A stretch of 64,000 bases of DNA from Pseudomonas schmalbachii (GCF_017589465.1 NZ_JAELYA010000012.1:1-64000), one strand, 5' to 3'. Shown: positions 39,585 through 51,920, numbered from the stretch's first letter. The notes: generated by a model from the letters alone, not told the origin. Made by a program: numbers and translations.

Positions 39585-40547
39585 ATGCGCGTGGTCATCC
39601 GCTTGCTGCAATTTTTCATCGGTGCACTGGCAGCGTTGCTGCTGGTTGGCGTCTGGTGGTACGTGCCGAGCGAAATGCTCAGGCGCCCGGCGTTGACCGG
39701 CACCAGCGAGGACTCCACCCTGCGCGTGGCCGGGCTGCGGCGCAACTACGTCCTCTATGTGCCGCGCCAGTTGTCGGAAAATCCGGCGTTGCTGGTGGTG
39801 CTGCACAGCGCGCGCAGCAACGGCGAGCAGATGCGCCGGGACAGCGGCTACGGCTTCGACACGCTGGCCGACCGCGAGGGCTTTCTGGTGCTCTACCCGG
39901 ATGGCGTCGGTGGCCGCTGGAACGATTGCCGCAAGGCCTCCAGCCACGACGCGCGGCGCCGGCAGATCGACGACGTACGCTTCCTTTCCCGGCTGATCGA
40001 GCAGGTGCGCAGCGAACGCAATGTCGATCCGCGCCGCATCTATGTCACCGGCTACTCCAACGGAGGGCAGATGGCCTTCCGCATGGCGGCGGAGGCGCCG
40101 CAACTGCTCAGCGGGATCGCCACGGTCGCGGCCAGTCTGCCGACGGCCCAGGACTACAGCTGCCCTCCGCCGGCACAGCCCATCGCCGCCCTGTTGATGA
40201 ACGGCACCCAGGACCCGATCAACCCGTACCGGGGCGGCGCGGTGACTCTGTTCGGCTTCGGTGACAGCGGCAGAGTGCTGTCGACGGAGCAGACCGCAAT
40301 GTTCCTCGCGCGCCTTAACGGCATCGAGAGCGAGGCCAGCCCCGAGCGTCTGACCACGTGGGGACCGGTCTGGTCGGAACGCCAGCTCTGGCAGGCGCCC
40401 GGTACGCCTCCGGTGGAGCTGGTGAGCGTGCACGGCGGCGGCCACCTGCTACCGCAGCAGGGCTACCGCCCGCCACGCCTGCTCGGGCGAGTCGATCCGG
40501 AGCTGGATGGACCGGAGGTGATTTGGCGGTTCTTCAGCCAGTTGTAG
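39585..40547 (+). CDS. Secreted or anchored esterase, PHB-depolymerase/LpqC-like
   Basis: 320-residue alpha/beta hydrolase with an N-terminal hydrophobic anchor (about 6-26). Nucleophile Ser in the GYSNGGQM box; LLVVLHSARSNGEQM forms the oxyanion region and HGGGHLLP the His. Similar to extracellular poly(3-hydroxybutyrate) depolymerase, feruloyl and LpqC esterases. Substrate unknown. The ATG at 39585 follows GAGAGGAGGG; the ORF start at 39537 is not used. Confidence 0.83.
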   Translation: MRVVIRLLQFFIGALAALLLVGVWWYVPSEMLRRPALTGTSEDSTLRVAGLRRNYVLYVPRQLSENPALLVVLHSARSNGEQMRRDSGYGFDTLADREGFLVLYPDGVGGRWNDCRKASSHDARRRQIDDVRFLSRLIEQVRSERNVDPRRIYVTGYSNGGQMAFRMAAEAPQLLSGIATVAASLPTAQDYSCPPPAQPIAALLMNGTQDPINPYRGGAVTLFGFGDSGRVLSTEQTAMFLARLNGIESEASPERLTTWGPVWSERQLWQAPGTPPVELVSVHGGGHLLPQQGYRPPRLLGRVDPELDGPEVIWRFFSQL

Positions 40548-40580
40548 GGGCTGCTGTCACGTGGCTGGACCAGAACTCGC

Positions 40581-40653
40581 GTAGGTTGGTGCTGAACGCA
40601 GTGAAGCCCAACGATGGCGATGTTGGGCTTCGCGTTGCTCAGCGCCAACCTAC
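40581..40653. repeat. REP doublet overlapping a stop codon
   Basis: GTAGGTTGGTGCTGAAC unit and its inverse GAGCGCCAACCTAC. The right-hand GTAG head provides the TAG stop of the minus-strand phosphoesterase at 40650-40652. Confidence 0.85.
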
Positions 40654-41393
40654 AGTTCGATGACCCAATACGGATCGAACCCACCGTCCTCGCCCGGATA
40701 GGCGCCGGGGTTGGCGACGATACGCGCCTTGCCGATGCGGTAGTCCATGCGGTCGTGCACGTGGCCGTGAATCCACAGGTCGCAGCGTGCGGCGAGCGCT
40801 TCGAGGTCGGAAGCGAAGGCCGGGGAAAGACTGTCACCGACATACTGCTGCGGGATCGAACGGGCGCTCGGCGCGTGGTGGGTGACGACCACGGTGCGCC
40901 CGGCGAAGGGCTCGTCCAGCCGTTCCGCCAGCCAGTCGCGGGAGGCCTGGAACAGGCTGCTGCTGAGTTCCGGCGTATAGGGCGCGCCGAAGTAGTCCAC
41001 GCAATGGAAGTCCGGCATCAGGCGCAGCGCCTTCTGGTGCGCCAGCACGGCGGCCTCGCTGCCGTAGAGCTGGAAGTCGGTCCACAGCGTCGCGCCGAGG
41101 AAGCGCACGTCGCCGAGCACTACCGCGTCGTTCTCCAGGAAGTGGATTTCCAGCGCGCGGGCGAGGTTGCGCATGGACTGGGTCAACTCGGGCAGGTCCG
41201 AGTTGTAGAATTCGTGATTGCCGGAGACATAGACGATGGGCGTGTCGGGAAAGGCCTCCCGCGCCCAGTGCAGGCCCTGCAGGTGTTCGTGGATATCGCC
41301 GGCGAGCACCACCACGTCGGCCTCCACTTCGGGCAGCGGGCGCAGGCCGCCGAAGTGTTCGTGATGCAGGTCGGAAAGGATGCGGATGCGCAT
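40650..41393 (-). CDS. Calcineurin-type metallophosphoesterase
   Basis: 247-residue binuclear metallophosphoesterase. Motifs DLHHEHFG (near residue 7), AGDIHEH (near 33), GNHEF (near 60) and GHVHDR (late) supply the metal ligands. Start at 41393 (MRIRILSDLHHE); an upstream in-frame ATG at 41426 would add 11 residues. Substrate (nucleotide, phosphoprotein or sugar phosphate) unknown. Its stop codon is formed by the adjacent REP. Confidence 0.88.
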   Translation of the reverse strand: MRIRILSDLHHEHFGGLRPLPEVEADVVVLAGDIHEHLQGLHWAREAFPDTPIVYVSGNHEFYNSDLPELTQSMRNLARALEIHFLENDAVVLGDVRFLGATLWTDFQLYGSEAAVLAHQKALRLMPDFHCVDYFGAPYTPELSSSLFQASRDWLAERLDEPFAGRTVVVTHHAPSARSIPQQYVGDSLSPAFASDLEALAARCDLWIHGHVHDRMDYRIGKARIVANPGAYPGEDGGFDPYWVIEL

Positions 41394-41453
41394 GGTGGCT
41401 CGGGCTTCGGCGAAGGGATGGGACATTCTGCGCACAAGTGTCCGTCGGCGCCA

Positions 41454-43262
<1,809 letters not shown>

Positions 43263-44453
43263 TTACAGACCGGCAGCGTCGCGCAGGGCGGCAGCTTTGT
43301 CGGTTTTTTCCCAGGTAAAGGCGGTGAAGGTGTCGCCGTCGTAGGTCATCTCGTACGGGTTGCGACCGAAGTGGCCGTAGGCCGCGGTCGGCTGGTACAT
43401 CGGGTGCAGCAGGTCGAGCATCTTGGTGATCGCGTACGGACGCAGGTCGAAGTGCTCGCGGACCAGTTGGACGATCTTGTCGTCGCTGATCTTGCCGGTG
43501 CCGAAGGTGTTCAGCGAGATGGAAGTCGGCTGGGCCACGCCGATGGCGTAGGAAACCTGGATCTCGCAACGCTCGGCCAGGCCGGCGGCGACGATGTTCT
43601 TCGCCACGTAGCGACCGGCGTAGGCAGCGGAACGGTCGACCTTGGACGGGTCCTTGCCGGAGAACGCGCCGCCGCCGTGACGGGCCATGCCGCCGTAGGA
43701 GTCGACGATGATCTTGCGGCCGGTCAGGCCGCAGTCGCCCACCGGGCCGCCGATCACGAAGTTGCCGGTCGGGTTGATGTGGAACTGGGTGTCCTTGTGC
43801 AGCAGTTCGGCCGGCAGCACGTGCTTGACGATCAGCTCCATCACGCCTTCGCGCAGGTCGTTGTAGGAAACGTCAGGGTTGTGCTGGGTGGACAGCACGA
43901 CCGCGTCGATGCCGACGACCTTGCCGCCTTCGTAGCGGCAGGTGACCTGGGACTTGGCGTCCGGACGCAGCCACGGCAGCAGGCCGGACTTGCGCGCTTC
44001 GGCCTGGCGCTCGACCAGACGGTGGGAGAAGCAGATCGGCGCCGGCATCAGCACGTCGGTTTCGTTGCTGGCGTAGCCGAACATCAGGCCCTGGTCGCCA
44101 GCGCCCTGGTCTTCCGGCTTGGCGCGGTCGACGCCCTGGTTGATGTCCACGGACTGCTTGCCGATGATGTTCAGCACGCCGCAGGTGGCACCGTCGAAGC
44201 CGACGTCGGAGCTGTTGTAGCCGATGTCGATGATGACCTTGCGCACCAGATCTTCCAGGTCGACCCAGGCGGAGGTGGTGACTTCACCGGCGATGATCGC
44301 GACACCGGTCTTCACCAGGGTTTCGCAGGCCACGCGGGCGTATTTGTCCTTGGCGATGATGGCGTCGAGCACTGCATCGGAAATCTGGTCCGCGATCTTG
44401 TCCGGATGGCCTTCGGATACGGATTCGGAGGTGAAAAGAGAGTATTCGCTCAT
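43263..44453 (-). CDS. metK: S-adenosylmethionine synthetase
   Basis: Makes SAM from methionine and ATP. 396 residues with [16 protein letters not shown] at the N-terminus, [12 protein letters not shown] near 116 and the P-loop-like [19 protein letters not shown] near 258. Start ATG at 44453 ([19 protein letters not shown]). Only 16 bases separate it from the end of the upstream ArsR-methyltransferase gene on the same strand, so the two may share an operon. Confidence 0.97.
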   Translation of the reverse strand: MSEYSLFTSESVSEGHPDKIADQISDAVLDAIIAKDKYARVACETLVKTGVAIIAGEVTTSAWVDLEDLVRKVIIDIGYNSSDVGFDGATCGVLNIIGKQSVDINQGVDRAKPEDQGAGDQGLMFGYASNETDVLMPAPICFSHRLVERQAEARKSGLLPWLRPDAKSQVTCRYEGGKVVGIDAVVLSTQHNPDVSYNDLREGVMELIVKHVLPAELLHKDTQFHINPTGNFVIGGPVGDCGLTGRKIIVDSYGGMARHGGGAFSGKDPSKVDRSAAYAGRYVAKNIVAAGLAERCEIQVSYAIGVAQPTSISLNTFGTGKISDDKIVQLVREHFDLRPYAITKMLDLLHPMYQPTAAYGHFGRNPYEMTYDGDTFTAFTWEKTDKAAALRDAAGL

Positions 44454-44469
44454 CTAGCGGTTCCTGTCA

Positions 44470-45471
44470 TTACCGGTGGGTGAGGACGCTTTGCGGACCC
44501 GGCTTGGCGAAGTGCCGCACCTGAATCTGAAAGCCATTTCTTAAACCAATGTAAACACTTTCGCCGGGCTCCAGCCCGGCGGCGTCGGCCCAGCGCGCCA
44601 GGTCTTCCTGGTCGAAGCCGAGCCAGAGATCGCCGCAGGCTTCCCGGGCCCAGCCCTGGTCGTGACTGCAGAGATCGGTTACCAGCAGGCTGCCGCCCGG
44701 GCGAACCAGGCGTGCCAGCTGTTTCAAGGCATCCGCCGGGGTCGCGAAGTGGTGCAGCACCATGTTCAGCACCACGCAATCGGCGACCTCGGCGCTGTCG
44801 TGCAGGGCATCGGCCAGCGTCAGCCGGACATTGCCCAGTCCTTCCTCGGCGCAACGGGCCTGCGCCAGTTCCAGCATCGCCGCGCTGTTGTCCAGCGCTG
44901 TGACCTGGCTGAAGCGGCGCGCCAGCTCGGGGAGGAATCCACCGTCGCCGGGGCCGACCTCCAGCGCCGTGGCGCCGGGGGCGAAGCTCAATGCGTCGAG
45001 CACTGCCAGTACGCTCTCGCGATACTGTGGCAGTCCTGCGATCAGGTCCTGCTGGGCGCGCAGTTTTTCTGCGCTGCGGGTGAAGTAGTCGCGGCTCACC
45101 GCGGCCCGCTGGGCGTGCACGGCGGCGATACGCGCGCCGACTGCCTCGGGCAGCTCCAGTCCGTCTACCTCTTCGAGCAACGCGCCATGCAGCGTGCCGC
45201 CCAGCGAGTCGCTGTGGGGCAGGGCGCGGCGATAGAAGATCGCATTGCCTTCGCGGCGGGTCGCTACCAGTCCGGCCTGGGACAGCACCTTCAGGTGGTG
45301 GCTCATGCCCGACTGGCCGATATCGAAGATCTGCGCCAGCTCCAGCACGCCGAACGAGTCGTTGGCCAGTGCGCGCAGCACGTTCAGCCGCAGCGGATCG
45401 CCGCCGGCCTTGCACAGGGCGGCCAGTTCGTCGCAATCGTCGTGGCGGATCGAGGGCATGCGCAGACTCAT
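44470..45471 (-). CDS. ArsR-type regulator fused to a SAM-dependent methyltransferase domain
   Basis: 333 residues: winged-helix ArsR DNA-binding domain (about 13-82, with LELAQIFDIGQSGMSHHLKVLSQAGLVATRREG) and a C-terminal class I methyltransferase fold (about 130-310, motif I ALEVGPGDGG near 169 and VLNMVLHHF later). It lies directly upstream of metK, and the two-domain type is like the SahR regulators of methionine/SAM metabolism known in other Proteobacteria. A perfect palindrome lies 45 bases upstream of its start. It probably senses SAM or SAH, rather than catalysing methylation, but that is inference. Confidence 0.85.
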   Translation of the reverse strand: MSLRMPSIRHDDCDELAALCKAGGDPLRLNVLRALANDSFGVLELAQIFDIGQSGMSHHLKVLSQAGLVATRREGNAIFYRRALPHSDSLGGTLHGALLEEVDGLELPEAVGARIAAVHAQRAAVSRDYFTRSAEKLRAQQDLIAGLPQYRESVLAVLDALSFAPGATALEVGPGDGGFLPELARRFSQVTALDNSAAMLELAQARCAEEGLGNVRLTLADALHDSAEVADCVVLNMVLHHFATPADALKQLARLVRPGGSLLVTDLCSHDQGWAREACGDLWLGFDQEDLARWADAAGLEPGESVYIGLRNGFQIQVRHFAKPGPQSVLTHR

Positions 45472-45515
45472 AAGGTGCGCAGTCTAGTCGCCACTATTGG
45501 GTGGGGCAACACCTG

Positions 45516-45533
45516 TATCAAAAAGTTTTGATA
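45516..45533. promoter_or_regulatory. Perfect palindrome, likely operator of the ArsR-methyltransferase regulator
   Basis: TATCAAAA-AG-TTTTGATA: 8-base arms, 2-base spacer, in the 238-base gap between the divergent regulator and tktA genes, 45 bases from the regulator start. The arm composition differs from surrounding GC-rich DNA. Likely autoregulatory site; could also affect tktA or metK. Confidence 0.65.
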
Positions 45534-45709
45534 TTGCCTGATAAGTGGCCACCCACAGCCCTCTCGCCGTTGACTCGCGACGGCCGAAGAGCGGTTCGCA
45601 CGGAACGCTCGCCGATCTGTCATTGCCCCGAAGGCGTCGGCTGGGCGAAAATAACCGCCTTTTTTCCATACCCTTCGTTACAGAAGCAGCCCCCGCAGGA
45701 GATTCAGCG

Positions 45710-47707
45710 ATGCCCAGCCGTCGTGAGCGAGCCAATGCCATCCGTGCACTGAGCATGGATGCCGTGCAGAAAGCCAACAGCGGCCATCCCGGTGCCCCCA
45801 TGGGCATGGCGGACATCGCCGAAGTGCTGTGGCGCGACTACCTGCAGCACAACCCGGTCAACCCGGAGTGGGCCAACCGCGACCGCTTCGTGCTGTCCAA
45901 CGGCCACGGCTCGATGCTGATCTATTCGCTGCTGCACCTGACCGGCTACGACCTCGGCATCGAAGACCTGAAGAACTTCCGCCAGATGAACTCGCGCACT
46001 CCGGGTCACCCGGAGTACGGCTACACCGCCGGCGTCGAGACCACCACCGGCCCGCTCGGCCAGGGTCTCGCCAACGCCGTTGGCATGGCGCTGGCGGAGA
46101 AGGTGCTGGCGGCGCAGTTCAACCGCGACGGCCATGACATCGTCGACCACTACACCTACGTTTTCCTCGGCGATGGCTGCATGATGGAAGGCATTTCCCA
46201 TGAAGTCTGCGCCCTGGCCGGTACCCAGCGCCTGAACAAGCTGATCGCCTTCTACGACGACAACGGCATCTCCATCGACGGCGAAGTCCACGGCTGGTTC
46301 ACCGACGACACGCCGAAGCGCTTCGAAGCCTACGGCTGGCAGGTGATCCGCAATGTCGACGGCCACGACGCCGACGAGATCAAGACCGCCATCGAGACCG
46401 CGCGCAAGAGCGACGTGCCGACCCTGATCTGCTGCAAGACCGTGATCGGCTTCGGTTCGCCGAACAAGTCCGGCAAGGAAGAGTGCCACGGCGCGCCGCT
46501 GGGCAACGACGAAATCGTCGCCACCCGCGCCGCCCTCGGCTGGAACCATGGCCCGTTCGAAGTGCCGGCCGATATCTACGCCGAGTGGGATGCCAAGGCT
46601 GCCGGCGCCCAGCGTGAAGCTGCCTGGAACGAGAAGTTCGCCGCCTACGCCGCTGCCTATCCGGAACTGGCTGCCGAATTCCAGCGCCGCATCAAGGGTC
46701 AGCTGCCGGCCGACTTCGTGGCCAAGGCCGAAGCCTATATCGCCGAAGTCGCCGCCAAGGGCGAGACCATCGCCAGCCGCAAGGCCAGCCAGAACACCCT
46801 GAACGCCTTCGGCCCGCTGCTGCCGGAATTCCTCGGCGGTTCCGCCGACCTCGCCGGCTCCAACCTGACCCTGTGGAAAGGCTGCAAGGGCGTGGACCCG
46901 GAAGACGCTGCCGGCAACTACATGTATTACGGCGTCCGTGAGTTCGGCATGAGCGCCATCATGAACGGCGTGGCCCTGCATGGCGGCTTCATCCCCTACG
47001 GCGCGACCTTCCTGGTGTTCATGGAGTACGCCTGCAACGCGGTGCGCATGGCCGCCCTGATGAAGCAGCGCGTGCTGTTCGTCTATACCCACGACTCCAT
47101 CGGCCTCGGCGAAGACGGCCCGACCCACCAGCCGATCGAACAGCTGGCCAGCCTGCGCATGACCCCGAACCTGGACACCTGGCGCCCGGCCGATGCCGTG
47201 GAATCCGCGGTGGCCTGGAAATCCGCGATCCAGCGCAACGACGGCCCGTCGGCGCTGATCTTCTCCCGCCAGAACCTGCCGCACCAGGCGCGCGATGCTG
47301 CCCAGTTGGCCGACGTCGCCCGCGGCGGCTACGTGCTGAAGGACTGCGCCGGCGAGCCGGAGCTGATCCTGATCGCCACCGGTTCGGAAGTCGGCCTGGC
47401 CGTGCAGGCCTTCGACAAGCTGACCGAGCAGGGCCACAAGGTGCGCGTGGTTTCCATGCCGTCGACCAGCGTGTTCGACCAGCAGGACGCCGGCTACAAG
47501 CAATCCGTACTGCCGGTGCAGGTCGGTGCGCGTATCGCCATCGAAGCCGCCCATGCCGACTACTGGTACAAGTACGTGGGCCTGGAAGGCCGCGTGATCG
47601 GCATGACCACCTTCGGCGAATCGGCCCCGGCCGCGGCGCTGTTCGAGCACTTCGGCTTCACCGTCGACAACGTGCTGGAAGTGGCCGCCGAGCTGCTCGA
47701 CGCCTGA
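45710..47707 (+). CDS. tktA: Transketolase
   Basis: Thiamine-diphosphate enzyme of the pentose-phosphate pathway. 665 residues from the ATG at 45710 ([20 protein letters not shown]), GCAGGAGAT upstream; the 55 upstream open codons are untranslated. ThDP motif [32 protein letters not shown] near 155 and [17 protein letters not shown] near 466 are conserved. A REP doublet separates it from epd, so the gap is larger than within a tight operon. Confidence 0.97.
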   Translation: MPSRRERANAIRALSMDAVQKANSGHPGAPMGMADIAEVLWRDYLQHNPVNPEWANRDRFVLSNGHGSMLIYSLLHLTGYDLGIEDLKNFRQMNSRTPGHPEYGYTAGVETTTGPLGQGLANAVGMALAEKVLAAQFNRDGHDIVDHYTYVFLGDGCMMEGISHEVCALAGTQRLNKLIAFYDDNGISIDGEVHGWFTDDTPKRFEAYGWQVIRNVDGHDADEIKTAIETARKSDVPTLICCKTVIGFGSPNKSGKEECHGAPLGNDEIVATRAALGWNHGPFEVPADIYAEWDAKAAGAQREAAWNEKFAAYAAAYPELAAEFQRRIKGQLPADFVAKAEAYIAEVAAKGETIASRKASQNTLNAFGPLLPEFLGGSADLAGSNLTLWKGCKGVDPEDAAGNYMYYGVREFGMSAIMNGVALHGGFIPYGATFLVFMEYACNAVRMAALMKQRVLFVYTHDSIGLGEDGPTHQPIEQLASLRMTPNLDTWRPADAVESAVAWKSAIQRNDGPSALIFSRQNLPHQARDAAQLADVARGGYVLKDCAGEPELILIATGSEVGLAVQAFDKLTEQGHKVRVVSMPSTSVFDQQDAGYKQSVLPVQVGARIAIEAAHADYWYKYVGLEGRVIGMTTFGESAPAAALFEHFGFTVDNVLEVAAELLDA

Positions 47708-47720
47708 GAGGGTGTTCTTT

Positions 47721-47797
47721 CGTAGGATGGGTTGAGCGAAGCGATACCCATCGAAGCCTGATGCAGCGTGGGTATCGCAGGCTCAACCCATCCTACG
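47721..47797. repeat. REP doublet, GTAGGATGGGTTGAG family
   Basis: GTAGGATGGGTTGAGCGAAGCG and CAGGCTCAACCCATCCTACG in inverted orientation, between tktA and epd on the same strand. Confidence 0.85.
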
Positions 47798-47815
47798 GTC
47801 CACCAAGGGATAACA

Positions 47816-48862
47816 ATGTCCAATCGCCCTTACAGAGTTGCCTTGAACGGCTACGGCCGCATCGGCCGCTGCGTCTTCCGTGCCTTGCATGAACGCGGAG
47901 CGCGCGCCGGTTTCTCCATCGTCGCGCTGAACGATCTCGCCGACATGGCGAGCCTGGAATACCTGACCCGCTTCGACTCCACCCACGGCCGCTTCCCTGG
48001 CGAAGTCAGTGTCGCCGATGGCTGTCTGCAGGTGGACGGCGCCAGCGTGCAGGTGCTGCGCCAGGCCGAACCCGAGGCGATCGACTGGGCGGCGTTGGGT
48101 GTCGATCTGGTGCTGGAATGCTCCGGCGTCTATCACAGCCGTGCCGATGGCGAGCGCTTCCTGGCTGCCGGCGCGCCGCGCGTGCTGTTCTCCCAGCCGA
48201 TGGCCAGCGAAGCGGCGGTCGATGCCACGGTGGTCTACGGCATCAACCAGGCCTGCCTGACCGGCGCCGAACGCCTGGTGTCCAACGCATCGTGCACTAC
48301 CAACTGCAGCGTGCCGCTGCTCAAGCTGCTGAACGACGCGGTGGGCATCGACTACGTGTCGATCACCACCATCCACTCGGCGATGAACGACCAGCCGGTG
48401 ATCGACGCCTATCACCACGAAGACCTGCGCCGCACGCGCTCGGCCTTCCAGTCGGTGATCCCTGTTTCGACGGGGCTCGCGCGGGGTATCGAGCGCCTGC
48501 TGCCGGAACTCTCCGGGCGCATCCAGGCCAAAGCCATACGCGTGCCCACGGTGAACGTCTCGGCGCTGGACATCACGCTGCAGACGTCCCGCGATACCTC
48601 CGCCGAGGAAATCAACCGCGTACTGCGCGAGGCCGCTGCCAGCGGCCCGCTGCACAAGCTGCTCGCCTATACCGAGCTGCCCCACGCCAGTTGCGATTTC
48701 AACCACGACCCGCATTCGGCCATCGTCGACGGCAGCCAGACCCGGGTTTCCGGCCCGCGGCTGGTGAACCTGCTGGCCTGGTTCGACAACGAATGGGGCT
48801 TCGCCAACCGCATGATCGACGTCGCCGGACACTACCTGCGCGTCGCCGCATCCAACCGCTGA
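47816..48862 (+). CDS. epd: D-erythrose-4-phosphate dehydrogenase
   Basis: GAPDH-family NAD enzyme that oxidises erythrose-4-phosphate to 4-phosphoerythronate for pyridoxal phosphate synthesis. 348 residues; Rossmann start RVALNGYGRIGRCVFRAL, catalytic C160 in SNASCTTNCSVPL, and VNVSALDITLQ. Position between tktA and pgk is typical of gammaproteobacterial epd (gapB). ATG at 47816 follows AAGGGA. Confidence 0.93.
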   Translation: MSNRPYRVALNGYGRIGRCVFRALHERGARAGFSIVALNDLADMASLEYLTRFDSTHGRFPGEVSVADGCLQVDGASVQVLRQAEPEAIDWAALGVDLVLECSGVYHSRADGERFLAAGAPRVLFSQPMASEAAVDATVVYGINQACLTGAERLVSNASCTTNCSVPLLKLLNDAVGIDYVSITTIHSAMNDQPVIDAYHHEDLRRTRSAFQSVIPVSTGLARGIERLLPELSGRIQAKAIRVPTVNVSALDITLQTSRDTSAEEINRVLREAAASGPLHKLLAYTELPHASCDFNHDPHSAIVDGSQTRVSGPRLVNLLAWFDNEWGFANRMIDVAGHYLRVAASNR

Positions 48863-48892
48863 TTCGACCAGCCCACAACAGGACTGAACACC

Positions 48893-50056
48893 ATGACCGT
48901 GTTGAAGATGACCGACCTCGACCTCCAGGGTAAGCGCGTACTGATCCGCGAGGATCTCAACGTGCCCGTGAAGGATGGCGTGGTGAAAAGCGACGCGCGC
49001 ATCCTCGCCTCGCTGCCGACCATCAAGCTGGCCCTGGAGAAAGGCGCCGCGGTGATGGTCTGCTCGCACCTGGGCCGCCCGACCGAAGGCGAATACTCCG
49101 AGGAGAACAGCCTGAAGCCGGTCGCCGACTACCTGAGCAAGGCCCTCGGCCGCGAAGTCCCGCTGGTCAGGGATTACCTCGACGGCGTCGAAGTGAAGGC
49201 CGGTGAAGTCGTGCTGTTCGAGAACGTGCGCTTCAACAAGGGCGAGAAGAAGAGCGCCGACGAGCTGGCGCAGAAGTATGCCGCGCTGTGCGACGTGTTC
49301 GTCATGGACGCTTTCGGCACCGCCCACCGCGCCGAGGGTTCGACCCATGGCGTGGCGAAGTTCGCCAAGGTCGCTGCCGCCGGCCCGCTGCTGGCCGCCG
49401 AGCTGGACGCCCTGGGCAAGGCGCTGGGCAACCCGGCCCGTCCGATGGCTGCCATCGTCGCCGGCTCCAAGGTTTCCACCAAGCTCGACGTGCTGAACAG
49501 CCTGGCGCAGATCTGCGACCAGCTGATCGTCGGCGGCGGCATCGCCAACACCTTCCTCGCCGCGGCCGGCTACAAGGTCGGCAAGTCGCTGTACGAGGCT
49601 GATCTAGTCGACACCGCCAAGGCCATCGCCGCCAAGGTCAGCGTGCCGCTGCCGGTCGACGTGGTGGTCGCCAAGGAATTCGCCGAAAGCGCCGCCGCTA
49701 CCGTCAAGGCCATCGCCGACGTCGCCGACGACGACATGATCCTCGATATCGGTCCGAAGACCGCCGCGCAGTTTGCCGAGCTGCTGAAGTCGTCGAAGAC
49801 CATCCTGTGGAACGGCCCGGTCGGCGTGTTCGAATTCGACCAGTTCGGCGAAGGCACCAAGGTGCTGGCCAAGGCCATCGCCGAGAGCCCGGCATTCTCC
49901 ATTGCCGGCGGTGGCGACACCCTGGCGGCAATCGACAAATACGGCATCGGCGAGCAAATCTCCTACATTTCCACTGGTGGCGGCGCCTTCCTCGAATTCG
50001 TCGAGGGCAAGGTCCTGCCGGCGGTGGAGGTTCTGGAACAGCGCGCCAAGGCCTGA
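48893..50056 (+). CDS. pgk: Phosphoglycerate kinase
   Basis: Transfers phosphate between 1,3-bisphosphoglycerate and ADP. 387 residues. Substrate loop [11 protein letters not shown] at the N-terminus, [10 protein letters not shown] near 57, [14 protein letters not shown] near 187, and the nucleotide-site NGPVGVFEF and GGGDTLAA. Spacer of 30 bases from epd supports an epd-pgk operon. Confidence 0.97.
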   Translation: MTVLKMTDLDLQGKRVLIREDLNVPVKDGVVKSDARILASLPTIKLALEKGAAVMVCSHLGRPTEGEYSEENSLKPVADYLSKALGREVPLVRDYLDGVEVKAGEVVLFENVRFNKGEKKSADELAQKYAALCDVFVMDAFGTAHRAEGSTHGVAKFAKVAAAGPLLAAELDALGKALGNPARPMAAIVAGSKVSTKLDVLNSLAQICDQLIVGGGIANTFLAAAGYKVGKSLYEADLVDTAKAIAAKVSVPLPVDVVVAKEFAESAAATVKAIADVADDDMILDIGPKTAAQFAELLKSSKTILWNGPVGVFEFDQFGEGTKVLAKAIAESPAFSIAGGGDTLAAIDKYGIGEQISYISTGGGAFLEFVEGKVLPAVEVLEQRAKA

Positions 50057-50112
50057 TCCGGCGCAGCGCAGGCCTCTCCGTCATCCCGACTGGATGGATA
50101 TGGAGAATGCTC

Positions 50113-50316
50113 ATGCGCTATGCCGCCCTTGTGTTGCCGCTTTGCCTGGTAGTGGTCGGATGCAGTAGTGAAGGCGGTCCGACCAGTACCTGCGAAGTCT
50201 TCAGTTCGTCGTTGCCCGCATCGCCCAGCGACCAGAACAGTGAGCGGGTGGCGATGCAGGCCAGCGGCGATCCGGTTCCGGAAAGGGACCCGGTACGTTG
50301 CCGGGACCTGCCATGA
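50113..50316 (+). CDS. Small hypothetical lipoprotein
   Basis: 67 residues with a lipoprotein signal (MRYAALVLPLCLVVVGC) and a short mature part with two further Cys. GGAG at 50102-50105 is correctly spaced for the ATG at 50113 rather than 50107. No recognised domain. It sits between pgk and fbaA together with a second lipoprotein. Confidence 0.6.
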   Translation: MRYAALVLPLCLVVVGCSSEGGPTSTCEVFSSSLPASPSDQNSERVAMQASGDPVPERDPVRCRDLP

Positions 50317-50402
50317 GCCAGTGGCCGGGCTGAGCGATTCGCGGGTGGATTCGAAATGGATGATGTGAGCTGCGGTCGACCCGCGCAGAAGGAGATTGCC
50401 CG

Positions 50403-50732
50403 ATGAAGCCATTGTTCGCCCTGGGCCTGGCGTTGCTGCTGGCAGGGTGTTCCAGCCAGCCTTCCGGCTCTGCCGGCAAGTCCGGCGGCTGGAACCACTG
50501 GGTCTGCGACAGCAAGGCCGAGGTGCTCTGGCGCTATGTCGATGGTAGCAAGTCGGTGGTCGACCTGCGCCTCGGCGAGGGCGATGTGGTGCATCACCTC
50601 GAAGAGGAACCCGGCGGCTCCGGCGCTTTCTACAGTGACGGACTGGTCGGCTTCAGCATCACAGGCGAGCAGGGGCTGATCTACTGGGTCGAGAGCAATG
50701 ACCTGATCGGCCGGGGCTGCAAGACCCTGTGA
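50403..50732 (+). CDS. MliC-like lipoprotein (possible lysozyme inhibitor)
   Basis: 109 residues; lipobox LLAGC at residues 12-16. The mature region has the MliC/PliC pattern: WVCDSKAEVLWRY, then GGSGAFYSDGLVGFSITGEQGLIYW, then a C-terminal GRGC, with the two Cys positioned for a disulfide. The MliC family inhibits c-type lysozyme at the outer membrane; the Ser/Lys details of the inhibitory loop are only partly present, so inhibition is uncertain. Confidence 0.72.
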   Translation: MKPLFALGLALLLAGCSSQPSGSAGKSGGWNHWVCDSKAEVLWRYVDGSKSVVDLRLGEGDVVHHLEEEPGGSGAFYSDGLVGFSITGEQGLIYWVESNDLIGRGCKTL

Positions 50733-50842
50733 AGCGCGGCGGCCGTATGTCCGCCGGTGAGAGAGATACTTGAACATGGCCTGCCCCTCCGGCAGGCTTT
50801 TGGATTACTGAACGAGCCCGACTTCTGGGAGAAGCGAAAACC

Positions 50843-51907
50843 ATGGCACTCATCAGCATGCGCCAAATGCTGGATCACGCCGCCGAATTCGGCTACGGCG
50901 TTCCGGCTTTCAACGTCAACAACCTCGAGCAGATGCGCGCCATCATGGAAGCGGCCGACAAGACCGACTCCCCGGTGATCGTGCAGGCCTCCGCCGGTGC
51001 CCGCAAATACGCCGGTGCGCCCTTCCTGCGCCACCTGATCCTCGCGGCCATCGAAGAATTCCCGCACATCCCGGTGTGCATGCACCAGGACCACGGCACC
51101 AGCCCTGACGTCTGCCAGCGCTCGATCCAGCTGGGCTTCAGCTCGGTGATGATGGACGGCTCGCTGAAGGAAGACGGCAAGACTCCGGCCGACTACGACT
51201 ACAACGTCCGCGTGACCCAGCAGACCGTGGCCTTCGCCCATGCCTGCGGCGTGTCCGTGGAAGGTGAGCTGGGCTGCCTGGGTTCCCTGGAAACCGGCAT
51301 GGCCGGCGAAGAAGATGGCGTCGGTGCCGAAGGCGTGCTGGATCACAGCCAACTGCTGACCGACCCGGAAGAAGCCGCCGACTTCGTCAAGAAAACCAAG
51401 GTCGACGCCCTGGCCATCGCCATCGGCACCAGCCACGGCGCCTACAAGTTCACCAAGCCGCCGACCGGCGACATCCTCGCCATCGACCGCATCAAGGCGA
51501 TTCACGCGCGCATTCCGGGTACTCACCTGGTGATGCACGGTTCGTCCTCCGTCCCGCAGGACTGGCTGGCGATCATCAACGAGTTCGGCGGCGAGATCCC
51601 GGAAACCTACGGCGTGCCGGTCGAGGAAATCGTCGAAGGCATCAAGTACGGCGTGCGCAAGGTGAATATCGACACCGACCTGCGCCTGGCTTCCACTGGC
51701 GCCATCCGTCGCTTCCTGGCGCAGAACAAGAGCGAGTTCGACCCGCGCAAATATTTCGCCAAGACCATCGAAGCCATGCGCGATGTCTGCATCGCCCGTT
51801 ACGAAGCCTTCGGCACCGCCGGCCATGCCTCGAAGATCAAGCCGATCTCCCTGGAAGGCATGTTCCAGCGCTACGCCAAGGGTGAGCTGGAGCCGAAGGT
51901 CAACTGA
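50843..51907 (+). CDS. fbaA: Class II fructose-bisphosphate aldolase
   Basis: Zinc-dependent aldolase for gluconeogenesis and the lower Entner-Doudoroff cycle. 354 residues. [22 protein letters not shown], metal site [12 protein letters not shown] near 75-85, [12 protein letters not shown] in the middle and [13 protein letters not shown] are typical of the Calvin-cycle-type class II enzymes. Start ATG at 50843 (GGGAGAAGCG upstream). Confidence 0.96.
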   Translation: MALISMRQMLDHAAEFGYGVPAFNVNNLEQMRAIMEAADKTDSPVIVQASAGARKYAGAPFLRHLILAAIEEFPHIPVCMHQDHGTSPDVCQRSIQLGFSSVMMDGSLKEDGKTPADYDYNVRVTQQTVAFAHACGVSVEGELGCLGSLETGMAGEEDGVGAEGVLDHSQLLTDPEEAADFVKKTKVDALAIAIGTSHGAYKFTKPPTGDILAIDRIKAIHARIPGTHLVMHGSSSVPQDWLAIINEFGGEIPETYGVPVEEIVEGIKYGVRKVNIDTDLRLASTGAIRRFLAQNKSEFDPRKYFAKTIEAMRDVCIARYEAFGTAGHASKIKPISLEGMFQRYAKGELEPKVN

Positions 51908-51920
51908 TCTTCGACCCTCC

